Source of the DNA: Gammaproteobacteria bacterium
GTDB taxonomy: Bacteria > Pseudomonadota > Gammaproteobacteria > GRL18
Direction of reading: 5' to 3'
Assembly (NCBI GenBank): GCA_027071355.1
Contig: JALSUJ010000461.1
Coordinates: forward strand, 1-64,000
DNA: 64,000 nt
The notes beneath the pieces were generated by a model that was not told where the DNA came from, ran no database searches, and saw nothing but the letters and a program-made list of their open reading frames with translations. Below, in pieces: positions 17,349 to 26,466 of the stretch. The stretch's first letter is position 1; the number at the start of each line of letters is the position of its first letter. The translations under genes and the position numbers were made by a program.

Positions 17349-17741
17349 TTAAAGCAATGTCATACCAAAAGATGTTGCTTTTTTATCGAATGTTTTAATG
17401 GATTCACAACCACGCTGCTCCGAAATAACCGCAATCAGTGCATCACTGAAATCACCATTGCCAGCCGAAAATCGTTTAAGCGCCAGATAGGCGACCTCCG
17501 CATTTTCAATCAATAGCTGTCGTGTTGTGAGCAGTACCTGAACAACATCCAGAATGTTTTCTTTGCTCTGGTCGTAGCAGGACTCCAGTACCCAAACCAC
17601 TTCAACCAGGCTAATCAAGCTGATAAAGCCCGGCTGTGTTTCGGTTAATGTGTTTTCAATCAATTTGTTTGCTTTGCCGGACTGAGTCTTATCATCCTGT
17701 GTCAGATAACGGATAATGACATTTGTATCCAGACCAATCAT
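17349..17741 (-). CDS. vapC: PIN-domain toxin (VapC family)
   Basis: The 130-residue PIN ribonuclease keeps the acidic active site: D5 in MIGLDTNVIIRYL, E in SLVEVVWVLES (about 47), D near GNGDFSDALIAV (about 98), and a final KTFDKKATSFGM strand. VapC toxins cleave tRNA or rRNA. The start overlaps the antitoxin stop by four bases (ATGA), giving the usual vapBC order. It sits directly beside repeat copy A at the left edge of the 17-46 kb island. Confidence 0.92.
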   Translation of the reverse strand: MIGLDTNVIIRYLTQDDKTQSGKANKLIENTLTETQPGFISLISLVEVVWVLESCYDQSKENILDVVQVLLTTRQLLIENAEVAYLALKRFSAGNGDFSDALIAVISEQRGCESIKTFDKKATSFGMTLL

Positions 17742-17974
17742 GATTGAGCGGCTCTAGAGTGAATAGCCTGATTCATTTCATCAATGCTAATGGTTCTGTT
17801 GGTTTTAATCATGCCCTTAATCTCGGATACGTTCCGCGTGGCGGCGATGATTTCATAATGGCCATCAGCAACTTTAACAAATTCAATTCTATCGCCAGGG
17901 CCGACATGAAGATCTTTTCTAACTTCAGCCGGTATCGTGACCTGGCTTTTGCTGGTAATCGTGGCCGTCGTCAT
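17738..17974 (-). CDS. vapB: AbrB-type antitoxin (VapB family)
   Basis: This 78-residue protein opens with MTTATITSKSQVTIPAEVRK, the swapped-hairpin AbrB/SpoVT DNA-binding fold, followed by GPGDRIEFVKVADGHYEI. The C-terminal tail (from about 50) is the toxin-binding region. It neutralises the overlapping VapC and represses its own promoter, which carries repeated CCTTAC/GTAAGG elements immediately upstream. An AGGAG Shine-Dalgarno sequence precedes ATG 17974. Confidence 0.92.
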   Translation of the reverse strand: MTTATITSKSQVTIPAEVRKDLHVGPGDRIEFVKVADGHYEIIAATRNVSEIKGMIKTNRTISIDEMNQAIHSRAAQS

Positions 17975-18011
17975 ACCTTACTCCTAAAATTACGCCTTAC
18001 TTTAGGTAAGG
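17975..18011. promoter_or_regulatory. vapBC operator repeats
   Basis: CCTTAC-TTTAG-GTAAGG (17995-18011) is a perfect inverted repeat, and another ACCTTAC half-site (17975-17981) abuts the antitoxin start. The position fits VapB autoregulation. Confidence 0.6.
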
Positions 18012-18216
18012 TATCATAAATGTCTGACATTTCAAGCTGTTTGGGAATAATAGGCAAAATCAGTGAGGAGTATTTTCGCAAGGGATTCTCAGGGTAGCCA
18101 GTTGTTTTATCGTTGATTCGAACCGCATATCACTGCGTTCTCGTTATGCCAATAGCACACCCTTTATATATTGCCTTTATCCGTTCAGGTTTAAATTGAA
18201 GTTATTAGAATATAGA

Positions 18217-19599
18217 TTAAATTACTTTCAGAATCTCAGACTGTAAATTCGACAGGTTAAGCGATGTCATATTTGAAAAGCATGCGTTATTAAGTTCAGC
18301 TACCAATGTTTTTCTATTATCATTTTCTTTAGCCCAGTCATGAAGAGAAATATATTGCCCATTATTAAGAAGCAGTTTTCTGAGTTGATCGGCTGTCATT
18401 TCAGTTTTTAATTGCTTGCGTATATTCCATCTAACAGCTTGATGATTTAGCCATGGGCGTATTTGTTTAAAAATAATCAGGCTTAAAAAACTACAGATAA
18501 TTAATGTTATCCACCATGCCCATGCAGGCATTGTCCAGTGCCGTGGTAAATTATGCAGAGATTCTTTTAGCGTGCTAGACTCAGGATCAAAATAGCGTAG
18601 TTTAATGTTAATTTTAGGCCCAAAAGGCATTAGCCATTTTGGCAAAGGAGCGTTAATTATATTTAGGTCGCCATAGTCTTTGTAATTAGATAGTTTTTTA
18701 TACTTCATTTTAATATTTGAGACATCCTGTCCGTTTATTATTGATAACTGCTTATCAAGACCCGGCACACCAAAGGGGATAAGGGCAGGTGTGTGGACGA
18801 TGGTTTTCCATGAATTTATTTCACCATTCTCAATCTTTGAGTCTAATTTTAATTCGCCTACAGGTAGATTCGGTGGTAAGTAACTGGGTAAGGGCTTAAC
18901 CTGTAAATGTTGTACTGGTAAATAAAAGCGCCTTCGGTCACTGCCTGATAACTGATAACGAATAGCCGGTAAATCAATAGATTGCTTGCCTTCATTTAAG
19001 GGGTAAAAGATCCAGCCAGCATCAAAAATAGCGAGTCCATTTTTTGTAATATGCTTTTCAGTTTTCAATTCGCGTAGCATGGATTCGTTATTGTCAGGCG
19101 AGTCAAGTAGGACATGAGCTGTTGTATCGGAACTTTGTATTCGCACATGAATGATAATGGCTTCGCGTTGCCATGGGGATAAATTTGAAATATTCCAGCT
19201 TAACTCAATAGGTTCGTTTTTAATTTTTGCTGGGGTGACTTTTAATGGAATAGAAATGCTCTTTGCTTTTTCTAAGGTTAATGCTGGCAACTGCCTTATG
19301 TCTTTATTTCTAGGATAAAGGCGTAACTTTAAAGTTTGTATAATACGTCCATACTCGTCTTCATCTTTGTATTCGTCGCCATAAACAATAGAAAAATGTT
19401 TTTTCCAGAGATCTAAGTTCAAGTGTTCTAATGATTGGTTTCCTGTGTAATTAATAGTGATTCTGAAATATTGTCCCAATTGTTTTTCCGTTTTCGATAC
19501 CTGTACCGTTAGTTTGTCTTCTAAGATTGTGTCCTGTGCGTGCACCGGTGTGACTATATAAAACATGAATATAGAGGCAATGAGCAGTCTGTTTACCAT
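18217..19599 (-). CDS. batD: BatD-like exported protein
   Basis: The 460-residue protein has a signal peptide (ending VTPVHAQ), beta-rich BatD-type repeats in the periplasm (KLTVQVSKTEKQLGQYF; FSIVYGDEYKDEDEYGRIIQ), one TM helix near 360-385 (AWWITLIICSFLSLIIF) and a small cytoplasmic tail. It is last in the moxR-bat operon and overlaps the BatB/C gene by seven bases. Bat proteins are linked to aerotolerance and envelope or metal-insertion chaperoning with MoxR ATPases. The target of this set is unknown. Confidence 0.8.
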   Translation of the reverse strand: MVNRLLIASIFMFYIVTPVHAQDTILEDKLTVQVSKTEKQLGQYFRITINYTGNQSLEHLNLDLWKKHFSIVYGDEYKDEDEYGRIIQTLKLRLYPRNKDIRQLPALTLEKAKSISIPLKVTPAKIKNEPIELSWNISNLSPWQREAIIIHVRIQSSDTTAHVLLDSPDNNESMLRELKTEKHITKNGLAIFDAGWIFYPLNEGKQSIDLPAIRYQLSGSDRRRFYLPVQHLQVKPLPSYLPPNLPVGELKLDSKIENGEINSWKTIVHTPALIPFGVPGLDKQLSIINGQDVSNIKMKYKKLSNYKDYGDLNIINAPLPKWLMPFGPKINIKLRYFDPESSTLKESLHNLPRHWTMPAWAWWITLIICSFLSLIIFKQIRPWLNHQAVRWNIRKQLKTEMTADQLRKLLLNNGQYISLHDWAKENDNRKTLVAELNNACFSNMTSLNLSNLQSEILKVI

Positions 19600-21428
19600 G
19601 GGCGCACACCCTGTATAGTTTTAGGTGTTTGAGGGTGTGCAGGTATACCTTCTTCTAACTCAAACAAGCGTTGCCAGAATTGAATTTTATTTGCAGCAGT
19701 GGGGTTGTCATTACTAAATCGGCTCCAGTCGTTCTTTTGTTGCTGGCTAGCTTTTGATGTGGCTGATAGCTTTAAAAAATTCTGCTGTCTTAGTAAATAT
19801 GTTGTAAGTTGTTGTTCAGTTAAATTGCCGGGCTTTGATAAGATGGATGCTAAGTCTTTTGATCTTCTTGAGGAACTAATATCCATTGTAGAGACTCGGT
19901 CATTGTTAAAATTTATGACTGATTCGATGTTGCCTAAGCCTTCCTGTAAGTTGCTATCCCTATTTGCCAATAAGCGTAAATAGCGTTCAATGTTTTGTTG
20001 AACTTCTATTGTGAATTCCAGGTTGTTTTTGTAGTTTGCTTGTTCAGGCTGATAACGTAATGCGTCTTTATATAATTGGATAGCTGACTTGAAATCACCT
20101 TGTTTAAAAAAACTATTAGCTAAATTAAAAGCTGCCTGACCTCGTTGAGTGTCAGTTTCTGCTTCCCATGCTGCGTGACTAAATGAGGTGATGGCGCATT
20201 CTATTTGTTGGATACGAAAACAGCTGGCACCTTCGCCCATGCGCGCCATGTACCCCTTTGTTTTTGAGTATAACTTTGCTGCCTGAGTATAATCCTGTTT
20301 TTCCCATGCCTGATATGCTTGTATTAATACATCAGAGCTTGTTTGCATATTATCAGCATGTACTTCATTCGTAGGTAGTATCAAAATTAAGCTTATAAAT
20401 ATTACAGTCAGTGCTTGAACTTTTTTTAGCTTTTCTAAGCTGAATTGTTTTAAAAAAATCAACAATATAGCGGCTAACAATGGCCAGTAAAATAACTCAT
20501 TCCAGCTGGCCTTATTCTGGTTTTTTTCTGATATTTTAATCCTTGCCGGTTGCCAGACATTGGAAAGTTGATTATGCGTATCAGGGTTGAGTCTTGCGTA
20601 AATGATATCGTTGGATAATTGTCGTAATTCATTTTCTTTGAGCCGAGTTTGTACGGCCTTATTGTTAAATTTCAACCAGTGACCTGCGGTATCTGTTAAC
20701 GCAACCGGTGATGGCAAACCGATACCTAGAATATGTAATGTAATGTTGTCTTTCTGTAATTTATTAATTATATTTTTGAGTCGTATAAATTCATGCTTTG
20801 TAATATCGCCATCCGTTAATAATATAATCGTGCGTTCGCCCGATACATCTTTTAATAGCAACTGACTTTGTAAAAGCGCTTCAGTAATAGCACTGCCGTG
20901 AGTCGGTAGTTGTATTTCATTTAATAGCAACGCACTCTCATGCAGTGCATTTATATCAAATGTAGCCGGTAACATAATGTGTGATGCACCGGAAAAAATA
21001 ACTAAACCTAATTTTATATTCTTTAGCTTCTGATTTTCATTTGCTTGAGTCCATTGTTTAATCATCTTATCGGCAATGGCTTGTCTGCTTGGGTAAACAT
21101 CATTAGCCTGCATAGAGCGAGAGTGATCGACAATGATAATCGCAGCACTCTGAGGGGGTAGTATTTTTTCAGGTGCGGATATAAGCAGGCGAGGCCCCGC
21201 TGCGGAAATGGCCAGTAAAACCCATATTATAAATTGTTGAATATTCTTCCAATGCGTTTTTCTCTGCGCATGAGGTAGTGTTATCCAGGGTAGCAAATCA
21301 ACATCGGCATATTGCTTTAAGCTGAGGTTATGATGCAAGCTTTTCCATGCCATTATAAAGAGTGGTAAAAAGGCCAGCAATAACCACAGTGATTCCCTCC
21401 AGTAGAGTTGAGTTAAAAAATCATTCAT
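19593..21428 (-). CDS. batB: BatB/BatC-like fusion: VWA domain with TPR region
   Basis: This 611-residue membrane protein has N-terminal TM helices, then a von Willebrand A domain with the MIDAS motif DHSRSMQANDVYPSR (about 105-120) and TDGD. Another TM near 325 follows, then TPR helices (AYQAWEKQDYTQAAKLYSKT; AFNLANSFFKQGDFKSAI) at about 375-490 that correspond to BatC. ATG 21428 is chosen because it overlaps the BatA stop as ATGA; an upstream in-frame start would bury 26 codons in BatA. The VWA domain probably binds a partner or Mg2+ on the periplasmic side, and the TPR part scaffolds other Bat proteins. Confidence 0.85.
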   Translation of the reverse strand: MNDFLTQLYWRESLWLLLAFLPLFIMAWKSLHHNLSLKQYADVDLLPWITLPHAQRKTHWKNIQQFIIWVLLAISAAGPRLLISAPEKILPPQSAAIIIVDHSRSMQANDVYPSRQAIADKMIKQWTQANENQKLKNIKLGLVIFSGASHIMLPATFDINALHESALLLNEIQLPTHGSAITEALLQSQLLLKDVSGERTIILLTDGDITKHEFIRLKNIINKLQKDNITLHILGIGLPSPVALTDTAGHWLKFNNKAVQTRLKENELRQLSNDIIYARLNPDTHNQLSNVWQPARIKISEKNQNKASWNELFYWPLLAAILLIFLKQFSLEKLKKVQALTVIFISLILILPTNEVHADNMQTSSDVLIQAYQAWEKQDYTQAAKLYSKTKGYMARMGEGASCFRIQQIECAITSFSHAAWEAETDTQRGQAAFNLANSFFKQGDFKSAIQLYKDALRYQPEQANYKNNLEFTIEVQQNIERYLRLLANRDSNLQEGLGNIESVINFNNDRVSTMDISSSRRSKDLASILSKPGNLTEQQLTTYLLRQQNFLKLSATSKASQQQKNDWSRFSNDNPTAANKIQFWQRLFELEEGIPAHPQTPKTIQGVRPW

Positions 21429-22471
21429 GCGTTTGAGCTTTTTTTGTTGCGGATAGAAAAGAGCTCTTTCATGCCTAATAATAATATGGCCAATAATAAA
21501 GGCCAAAAATATAGTGCCTGTGTTTTTCGCGGAGAAAAACGGTCACTCGATTTCACCTGATGGCGTTTTTCGATATAATCTAATGCCGCATCAATTGATT
21601 TTACATCGGTACCATGAAAACTTTCACCACCGGTTATTTTGGCCATTTCACTTAATAATTCTACATCGCTTGCTTCATAAAGCAGTTCACCCATTTGACT
21701 GGCAGACATATTATTTTTTGTCGTGTCTGTTGAACCAATGGCAATGGTATGTAATACCGTATTGGATTCGGCAGCTCGTTTTGCACCCTCTATGGGAGAC
21801 AACTTTCCAACGGGAGTGGTCGCATCACTAATTAATACCAATACAGTTTTTTTGGATTGTTTATCCGATTTAACAAAATCAGCTGCAATAGCAATTGCAT
21901 CACCCAGTGCAGCCATTCGGCCAGAAACAGTCGGCTCTAAACGATGAATAAGGTGACGAACAAGGTCTTTATCTTTGCTGGGTTTAAGCAAAATTTGCGG
22001 TGGATCACCGAAAATCACAATGCCGATACGTTGCCCGCTAAAGCGTCTGGAAAAACGATCCAGTAAAGTCTGTGTCATGGTCATTCGATCAACACGTTTT
22101 CCGTCGAGTTGATAATCTCTGATGACCATACTAATCGAGGTGTCGATAATCAGCATAATATCGGCTGATGTATCTGCGGTTGTTACTTTTTCTCCCCGAT
22201 GTATTGGTTGTGCCAGCGCCAATGCTATTAAACTACCTGCAAGCAGTGTTGTAAAAATATTTGTTGATTGTTTTGTTTTAAGATGTAATGCGGTGTTATC
22301 CAATGCATAAGGGTGTTTTACGCTTATCGTACTGGGTTGATTGTTTTGTTTTATCCATTGTTTTTTTATCAAAAAGGGTCTGATAAATATATAGATAATG
22401 AGGGGCGTGATCAACCACAGCCATTCAGGCTGAAGCAATTCATAATCAGATAGAAGAACCGCTAGATCCAT
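21425..22471 (-). CDS. batA: BatA-like von Willebrand factor A membrane protein
   Basis: The 348-residue protein has two N-terminal TM helices (about 15-32 and 65-88), a VWA domain with complete MIDAS residues (MLIIDTSISMVIRDY at about 105; ISDATTPVGK; conserved Thr near GRMAALGDAIAIA), and a C-terminal TM (ALYFWPLLLAILLLGM). It overlaps both neighbours (10 and 4 bases), which indicates tight co-translation. It is expected to work with BatB and the MoxR ATPase. Confidence 0.88.
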   Translation of the reverse strand: MDLAVLLSDYELLQPEWLWLITPLIIYIFIRPFLIKKQWIKQNNQPSTISVKHPYALDNTALHLKTKQSTNIFTTLLAGSLIALALAQPIHRGEKVTTADTSADIMLIIDTSISMVIRDYQLDGKRVDRMTMTQTLLDRFSRRFSGQRIGIVIFGDPPQILLKPSKDKDLVRHLIHRLEPTVSGRMAALGDAIAIAADFVKSDKQSKKTVLVLISDATTPVGKLSPIEGAKRAAESNTVLHTIAIGSTDTTKNNMSASQMGELLYEASDVELLSEMAKITGGESFHGTDVKSIDAALDYIEKRHQVKSSDRFSPRKTQALYFWPLLLAILLLGMKELFSIRNKKSSNA

Positions 22472-22821
22472 TTTTTTGTCTGACTGATTAAAAGGTTCAT
22501 TGTGTGCTCATCTACACCGTTACGACTAAAGCAGGCTGCCTGTAATTGTTCATTAAATGTTTTATTTAAGTGTTTTTTCTCTGTATTATTTTTTAACATA
22601 TTTGAAATAGTCAACGCTAACTGTCTCTGGTTGATTTTTTTATTGTTATATTTTTTTTGAATCCGTTTAAGTTGTTGTTTATCAGACCGGTAATGTTTTA
22701 TAACGACAATAGCAATTAATAATATGAAACTGATTAGTACTATCCAGATAGCATCTGTTTCATTTTGAGGTGCAGACGGCGGTAAAATGTCTGCTATTTT
22801 TTCTAGCTCAATTTTACTCAT
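22462..22821 (-). CDS. DUF4381-like small membrane protein
   Basis: This 119-residue protein has one TM helix near 25-43 (AIWIVLISFILLIAIVVI), a basic coiled stretch after it, and a C-terminal QAACFSRNGVDEHTMNLLI segment typical of DUF4381 proteins between DUF58 and BatA genes. Its function is unknown. It overlaps the DUF58 gene stop by four bases and the batA start by ten. Confidence 0.75.
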   Translation of the reverse strand: MSKIELEKIADILPPSAPQNETDAIWIVLISFILLIAIVVIKHYRSDKQQLKRIQKKYNNKKINQRQLALTISNMLKNNTEKKHLNKTFNEQLQAACFSRNGVDEHTMNLLISQTKKWI

Positions 22822-23759
22822 TTTTCTGTTGCCTGAAGAGCTTCTGCAAGATTATCTGTCTGACTACAAATTGAGATGAAATGGATGCCGGATTTTTTAC
22901 AACGTTGTTTTATGTTTTGCTGTCGCTCATTAAAACTAAACTGATAAGCTTTTTGTATTTTATGGCTGCCGGTATCGACTAGTGAATTACTTTCTAATCC
23001 ATGTTGTTCTCCCCAGCATAAATTTAAATGTCCAGCATTCGATAATTGGCGTTCGGCTGCATCATATATATGGATGGCAAGCACGCGGTGCTGTTGACCC
23101 AGTTCATAAAGTTGAGCCTGCATTTCATTATTTAAATCATAGAAATCACTGAGTAAATAAACATGGCTACCTTGTGGTATTTGTTTTGTGAGTAATGATA
23201 ATGCGCGTTTCAGACTAAATGTTGAATGGATATCTAGAGGAGGCGCAGCAAGACTTGCAAACTTCGCGAGTTGATAAATACCCTGCTGGCCATTTGTGGC
23301 TGTTTGCCACTTCGGTGTTTCGTTTAATATTAAAGCGCCCAGCTCCGTACCTGCCTGTGCTTCCCAGCTGGCCAGAAAAATCGATAACCGGGCTGCTTGT
23401 GTTACTTTTAAACGACTGCGTGTACCAAAGCGCATGCTTGCCCGACGATCAATTAAAAAATAACATTGAGGGGATAAGTCCTTATGAAACACACGTACCT
23501 GTGGTTTGCCGGTACGTGCGGTTGCACGCCAGTTAATGTGCCGCGGTTCATCACCAGGCTGGTAAGGCCGGGTTTCACTAAAGTCGATACCACTTCCTTG
23601 TTGAGTCGAGCTTAAATCACCACTTCCGCCCAGGCGTATTTCACGCATGCTTAATGGTAAGCCATCACCGTTCCACTGATGCCCATGTTGAATGCATTGA
23701 TTAATGGCCTGTGAATCGAGTAAGGGCTGTTGCAGGCGTTGCAGGTCTTTGCGGCGCAT
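22818..23759 (-). CDS. DUF58 domain protein
   Basis: The 313-residue cytoplasmic DUF58 protein is recognised by RLGGSGDLSSTQQGSGIDFS, YQPGDEPRHINWRATARTGK and PQVRVFHKDLSPQCYFLIDR, which precede a VWA-like fold (ASMRFGTRSR). It regularly accompanies MoxR and is thought to link the ATPase to the Bat membrane complex. It lies 20 bases after the MoxR stop. Confidence 0.9.
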   Translation of the reverse strand: MRRKDLQRLQQPLLDSQAINQCIQHGHQWNGDGLPLSMREIRLGGSGDLSSTQQGSGIDFSETRPYQPGDEPRHINWRATARTGKPQVRVFHKDLSPQCYFLIDRRASMRFGTRSRLKVTQAARLSIFLASWEAQAGTELGALILNETPKWQTATNGQQGIYQLAKFASLAAPPLDIHSTFSLKRALSLLTKQIPQGSHVYLLSDFYDLNNEMQAQLYELGQQHRVLAIHIYDAAERQLSNAGHLNLCWGEQHGLESNSLVDTGSHKIQKAYQFSFNERQQNIKQRCKKSGIHFISICSQTDNLAEALQATEK

Positions 23760-23779
23760 ATTACAGGCTCATGATAAAT

Positions 23780-24739
23780 TTAGGGTGCATCAACTTTTTC
23801 AAGTAGCTTTGTAATGATTTGTTTGCCATCAATGCCTTCAGCCTGAGCGGAGAAATCCAGCACTAAACGGTGCCGCAGTACGTCTACCGCCAAATCAATG
23901 ACATCTTCAGGAATCACGTAATCGCGATCTGCGAGCAGGGCGCGTGTACTCGCCGCACGTAATAATGAAATAGCACCACGGGGCGAAGAACCGGCTTTAA
24001 CCAGCCCGTCCCATTCGGGAATGTAGGTTTTAATATCACGGCTGGCCGCCACCAGTTCAATCACATATTTTTCGATTGAAGGCTCAACATGAATGCCATT
24101 GAGTTGTAATCGTAAGGAAAGAATATCCTCTGGCTTAGCAATGGATTTTAAGTTTGCGTCGAGTCTTCCATCATCAACTTTACGGGTACGCCTGAGTATT
24201 TCAATTTCTTCTTCATGGCTGGGGTATTGCATAATCAGGTGAAACAAAAAACGATCCAGCTGAGCTTCCGGCAAGCTATAGGTGCCCGCATTTTCCAGTG
24301 GGTTCTGAGTGGCCAACACCATAAATAAAGGCGGTAATATATGTGTTTCAGCCCCTACGGTAATTTGGTGTTCGGCCATTGCTTCAAGCAAGGCTGATTG
24401 TACCTTGGGTGGGGCACGGTTGATTTCATCGGCCAGTACAATTTCATGGAACAGGGGGCCGGGCTGAAAACGAAATGAGCCCTTATCCGGCTCAAATATT
24501 TCGCTGCCGGTGAGATCCCCCGGCATCAGGTCGGGGGTAAACTGAATGCGCTGAAAAGACGCATGTACACTACCGGCCAGTGCATGCACCGCGGTGGTTT
24601 TAGCCAGCCCGGGTGGCCCCTCCAGTAATACGTGGCCACCACTGACTAGTGCAATGATAAGTCTGTCTAACAAGTCTTCCTGTCCAACGATCACCTGTTG
24701 GAGTTGCTGTTTTAATTGTTCGCAGGAAAATGTACTCAT
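23780..24739 (-). CDS. moxR: MoxR-family AAA+ ATPase
   Basis: The 319-residue AAA+ protein has Walker A GPPGLAKTTAVHALA (about 40-54), Walker B VLADEINRAPPKVQSALLEA (about 100), sensor 1 ATQNPLENAGTYSLPEAQLD and a C-terminal winged/lid domain. MoxR ATPases act as chaperones for maturation of envelope or metal-cofactor complexes. It is the first gene of the leftward bat operon and starts about 90 bases after the cysteine desulfurase stop, so read-through from that operon is possible. Confidence 0.93.
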   Translation of the reverse strand: MSTFSCEQLKQQLQQVIVGQEDLLDRLIIALVSGGHVLLEGPPGLAKTTAVHALAGSVHASFQRIQFTPDLMPGDLTGSEIFEPDKGSFRFQPGPLFHEIVLADEINRAPPKVQSALLEAMAEHQITVGAETHILPPLFMVLATQNPLENAGTYSLPEAQLDRFLFHLIMQYPSHEEEIEILRRTRKVDDGRLDANLKSIAKPEDILSLRLQLNGIHVEPSIEKYVIELVAASRDIKTYIPEWDGLVKAGSSPRGAISLLRAASTRALLADRDYVIPEDVIDLAVDVLRHRLVLDFSAQAEGIDGKQIITKLLEKVDAP

Positions 24740-24830
24740 TTACCATAGCCTTTAAATTTAGTTAGTCTGGATGTTTAACCAGAGTGTTTAATTTGGGTGT
24801 ATTAAATAATACGGAGGCTTATTTTACACA

Positions 24831-26036
24831 TCAATGGGGGTAAATCTGTTTATTGCAGATTAATTTATTTTTATCGGGGATATGGCACGCACTTTTCAAT
24901 CCACATTCACACAGTGCCGATACTAATGTGCTTGCAGCCCATTCTATATCAGATATTGAAGTAGACACACCAACCGAAAATCGAACTGCACCCTGTGCTC
25001 TTTGTTGTGATAAGCCCATGGCGCCGAGGACACCACTAACTTTATCAGACTCTTCATGACAGGCTGAGCCTAGAGATGCTGCAACATCATTGGCGGCTTG
25101 TTTGAGCAATTCTCTGCCTGTAATGTTGGGGAAAGAGACGTTCAGTGTGTTGGGTAGACGCATATCTGGATGCCCATTGAGTTTTAAATCGGGTACGGCC
25201 TCTAATAAGCGCTCATGTAAAATATCCCGTAATATACGAAGTGTAATACCCTCGAAACCATCGCTCTTATAAATCAATTCTGCTGCTTTACCTATACCGA
25301 CAATAGCCGGTACGTTTTCTGTGCCCGGTCGTAAGCCCTGTTCGTGGCCTGCGCCTACAATTAGTGGTTCAATCGGTGTGCCTTTACGCACATAAAGTGC
25401 ACCAATACCTTTTGTGGCATAAAACTTATGCCCAGCAAGTGTGAGTAAATCAACACCAAGATGATCTACAGATACCGGGATTTTCCCCACGGACTGAGCC
25501 GCATCGGTGTGCAATAAAATGCCTTTGGGGCGAACCATGTCAGAGATTTCTGAAATAGGCTGGATTGTGCCGACTTCATTATTGGCATGCATAATAGACA
25601 CCAATACGGTATCTGGGCGCAATGCATTTTTTACAGATTCAACGCTGACCAGGCCATACTTGTCCACGGGTAGAACAGTGACTTCCCAGCCATTTCTTTT
25701 GAGTAATTGTAATGGTGCACTTACCGAAGGATGCTCTATCGAGGATGTAATAATATGACGCCCTTTATTACGCATGGCCTCAGCAACGCCTCGAATACCC
25801 AGATTATTGGCTTCAGTGGCGCAGCCGGTAAAGAGTATTTCATCATGCTGCGCGCCGATTAATGTGGCAACCTGATAACGGGCCTTTTCCACCGCATCGT
25901 GTGCTCGTTGACCATATATATGGTTAGACGAAGGGTTGCCAAAAAAATGTTGTCTTAAATAGGGTTCAATAGCATCCGCTACCTGTGGATCAACAGGGGT
26001 TGTTGCGTTGTGGTCTAGATAGATTGGATTGTGCAT
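24831..26036 (-). CDS. cysteine desulfurase (NifS/IscS-like)
   Basis: This 401-residue class V aminotransferase-fold PLP enzyme has MHNPIYLDHNATTPVDP at the start, SSIEHPSV, HTDAAQSVGKI and the PLP lysine in LAGHKFYATKGIGALY. The catalytic-loop Cys is in SLGSACHEESDKVSGVL, where the usual S-S-G-S-A-C reads S-L-G-S-A-C. It removes sulfur from cysteine as an enzyme persulfide. ATG 26036 has GAGG nine bases upstream; a start at 26051 lacks one. It closes the operon with TSUP, DUF1499 and a small cysteine protein, all behind the ArsR-rhodanese-type operator, so the role is likely sulfane-sulfur handling, with Fe-S biogenesis as the alternative. Confidence 0.88.
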   Translation of the reverse strand: MHNPIYLDHNATTPVDPQVADAIEPYLRQHFFGNPSSNHIYGQRAHDAVEKARYQVATLIGAQHDEILFTGCATEANNLGIRGVAEAMRNKGRHIITSSIEHPSVSAPLQLLKRNGWEVTVLPVDKYGLVSVESVKNALRPDTVLVSIMHANNEVGTIQPISEISDMVRPKGILLHTDAAQSVGKIPVSVDHLGVDLLTLAGHKFYATKGIGALYVRKGTPIEPLIVGAGHEQGLRPGTENVPAIVGIGKAAELIYKSDGFEGITLRILRDILHERLLEAVPDLKLNGHPDMRLPNTLNVSFPNITGRELLKQAANDVAASLGSACHEESDKVSGVLGAMGLSQQRAQGAVRFSVGVSTSISDIEWAASTLVSALCECGLKSACHIPDKNKLICNKQIYPH

Positions 26037-26085
26037 ATTAACTAACCTCATTGCTTGTAATTACGAGCGACTATCAAGGGGATTT

Positions 26086-26400
26086 CTAAACACCACTCAT
26101 TAAGTCTTCTATCAGGTTATCCAGCTTTTTATGAACTTCAGTCAGATCAGCATTATCGAACCCCGTTTGTTCAATGGCACGACAAAGATCATCAGCATCA
26201 ATAATGAAGCCATCATTTGGCATCACCGGGTTACCATCCAGCAATAAGCCGGGTGCGCTGTGAGTATGATCTTCATCGGGGTAAATAGTTTGCATGTCAA
26301 AGCCAAGTGAATTTGATAGTGTTTGAGCATAATTTGTGTAAAGTGTGCAGCGTCCACCGGCGGGGTTATTAGATAAAATAGTTATGTTTAATTGTGTCAT
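26086..26400 (-). CDS. small cysteine-containing protein, thioredoxin-like layout, function unknown
   Basis: This 104-residue soluble protein is not recognised as a named family. It opens with a beta strand and a glycine-Cys turn (TILSNNPAGGRCTLYTNYAQ), has APGLLLDGNPVMPNDGFIID in the middle and DDLCRAIEQTGF later, an order like a degenerate thioredoxin fold with its cis-Pro loop. Single Cys residues at about 18 and 74 could carry persulfide. It lies between DUF1499 and the cysteine desulfurase in the same operon, so a sulfur-acceptor role is possible but unproven. Confidence 0.65.
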   Translation of the reverse strand: MTQLNITILSNNPAGGRCTLYTNYAQTLSNSLGFDMQTIYPDEDHTHSAPGLLLDGNPVMPNDGFIIDADDLCRAIEQTGFDNADLTEVHKKLDNLIEDLMSGV

Positions 26401-26466
26401 TCTTAACTCTCTAAATTATTTTAGAGCCTGCCGATACAGACTCAAACGGGTTCTGTTGTATTGTTT

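Noticed and set aside
17201-17398. 65-codon rightward ORF in repeat copy A
   Set aside because: It arises from an inserted T that shifts the frame relative to copy B, has low-complexity K/F/T content and overlaps the vapC end.
17995-18011. Member of the response-regulator box family
   Set aside because: CCTTAC and GTAAGG resemble the efflux boxes, but the spacer is 5 not 6 and the site abuts vapB, so autoregulation is simpler.
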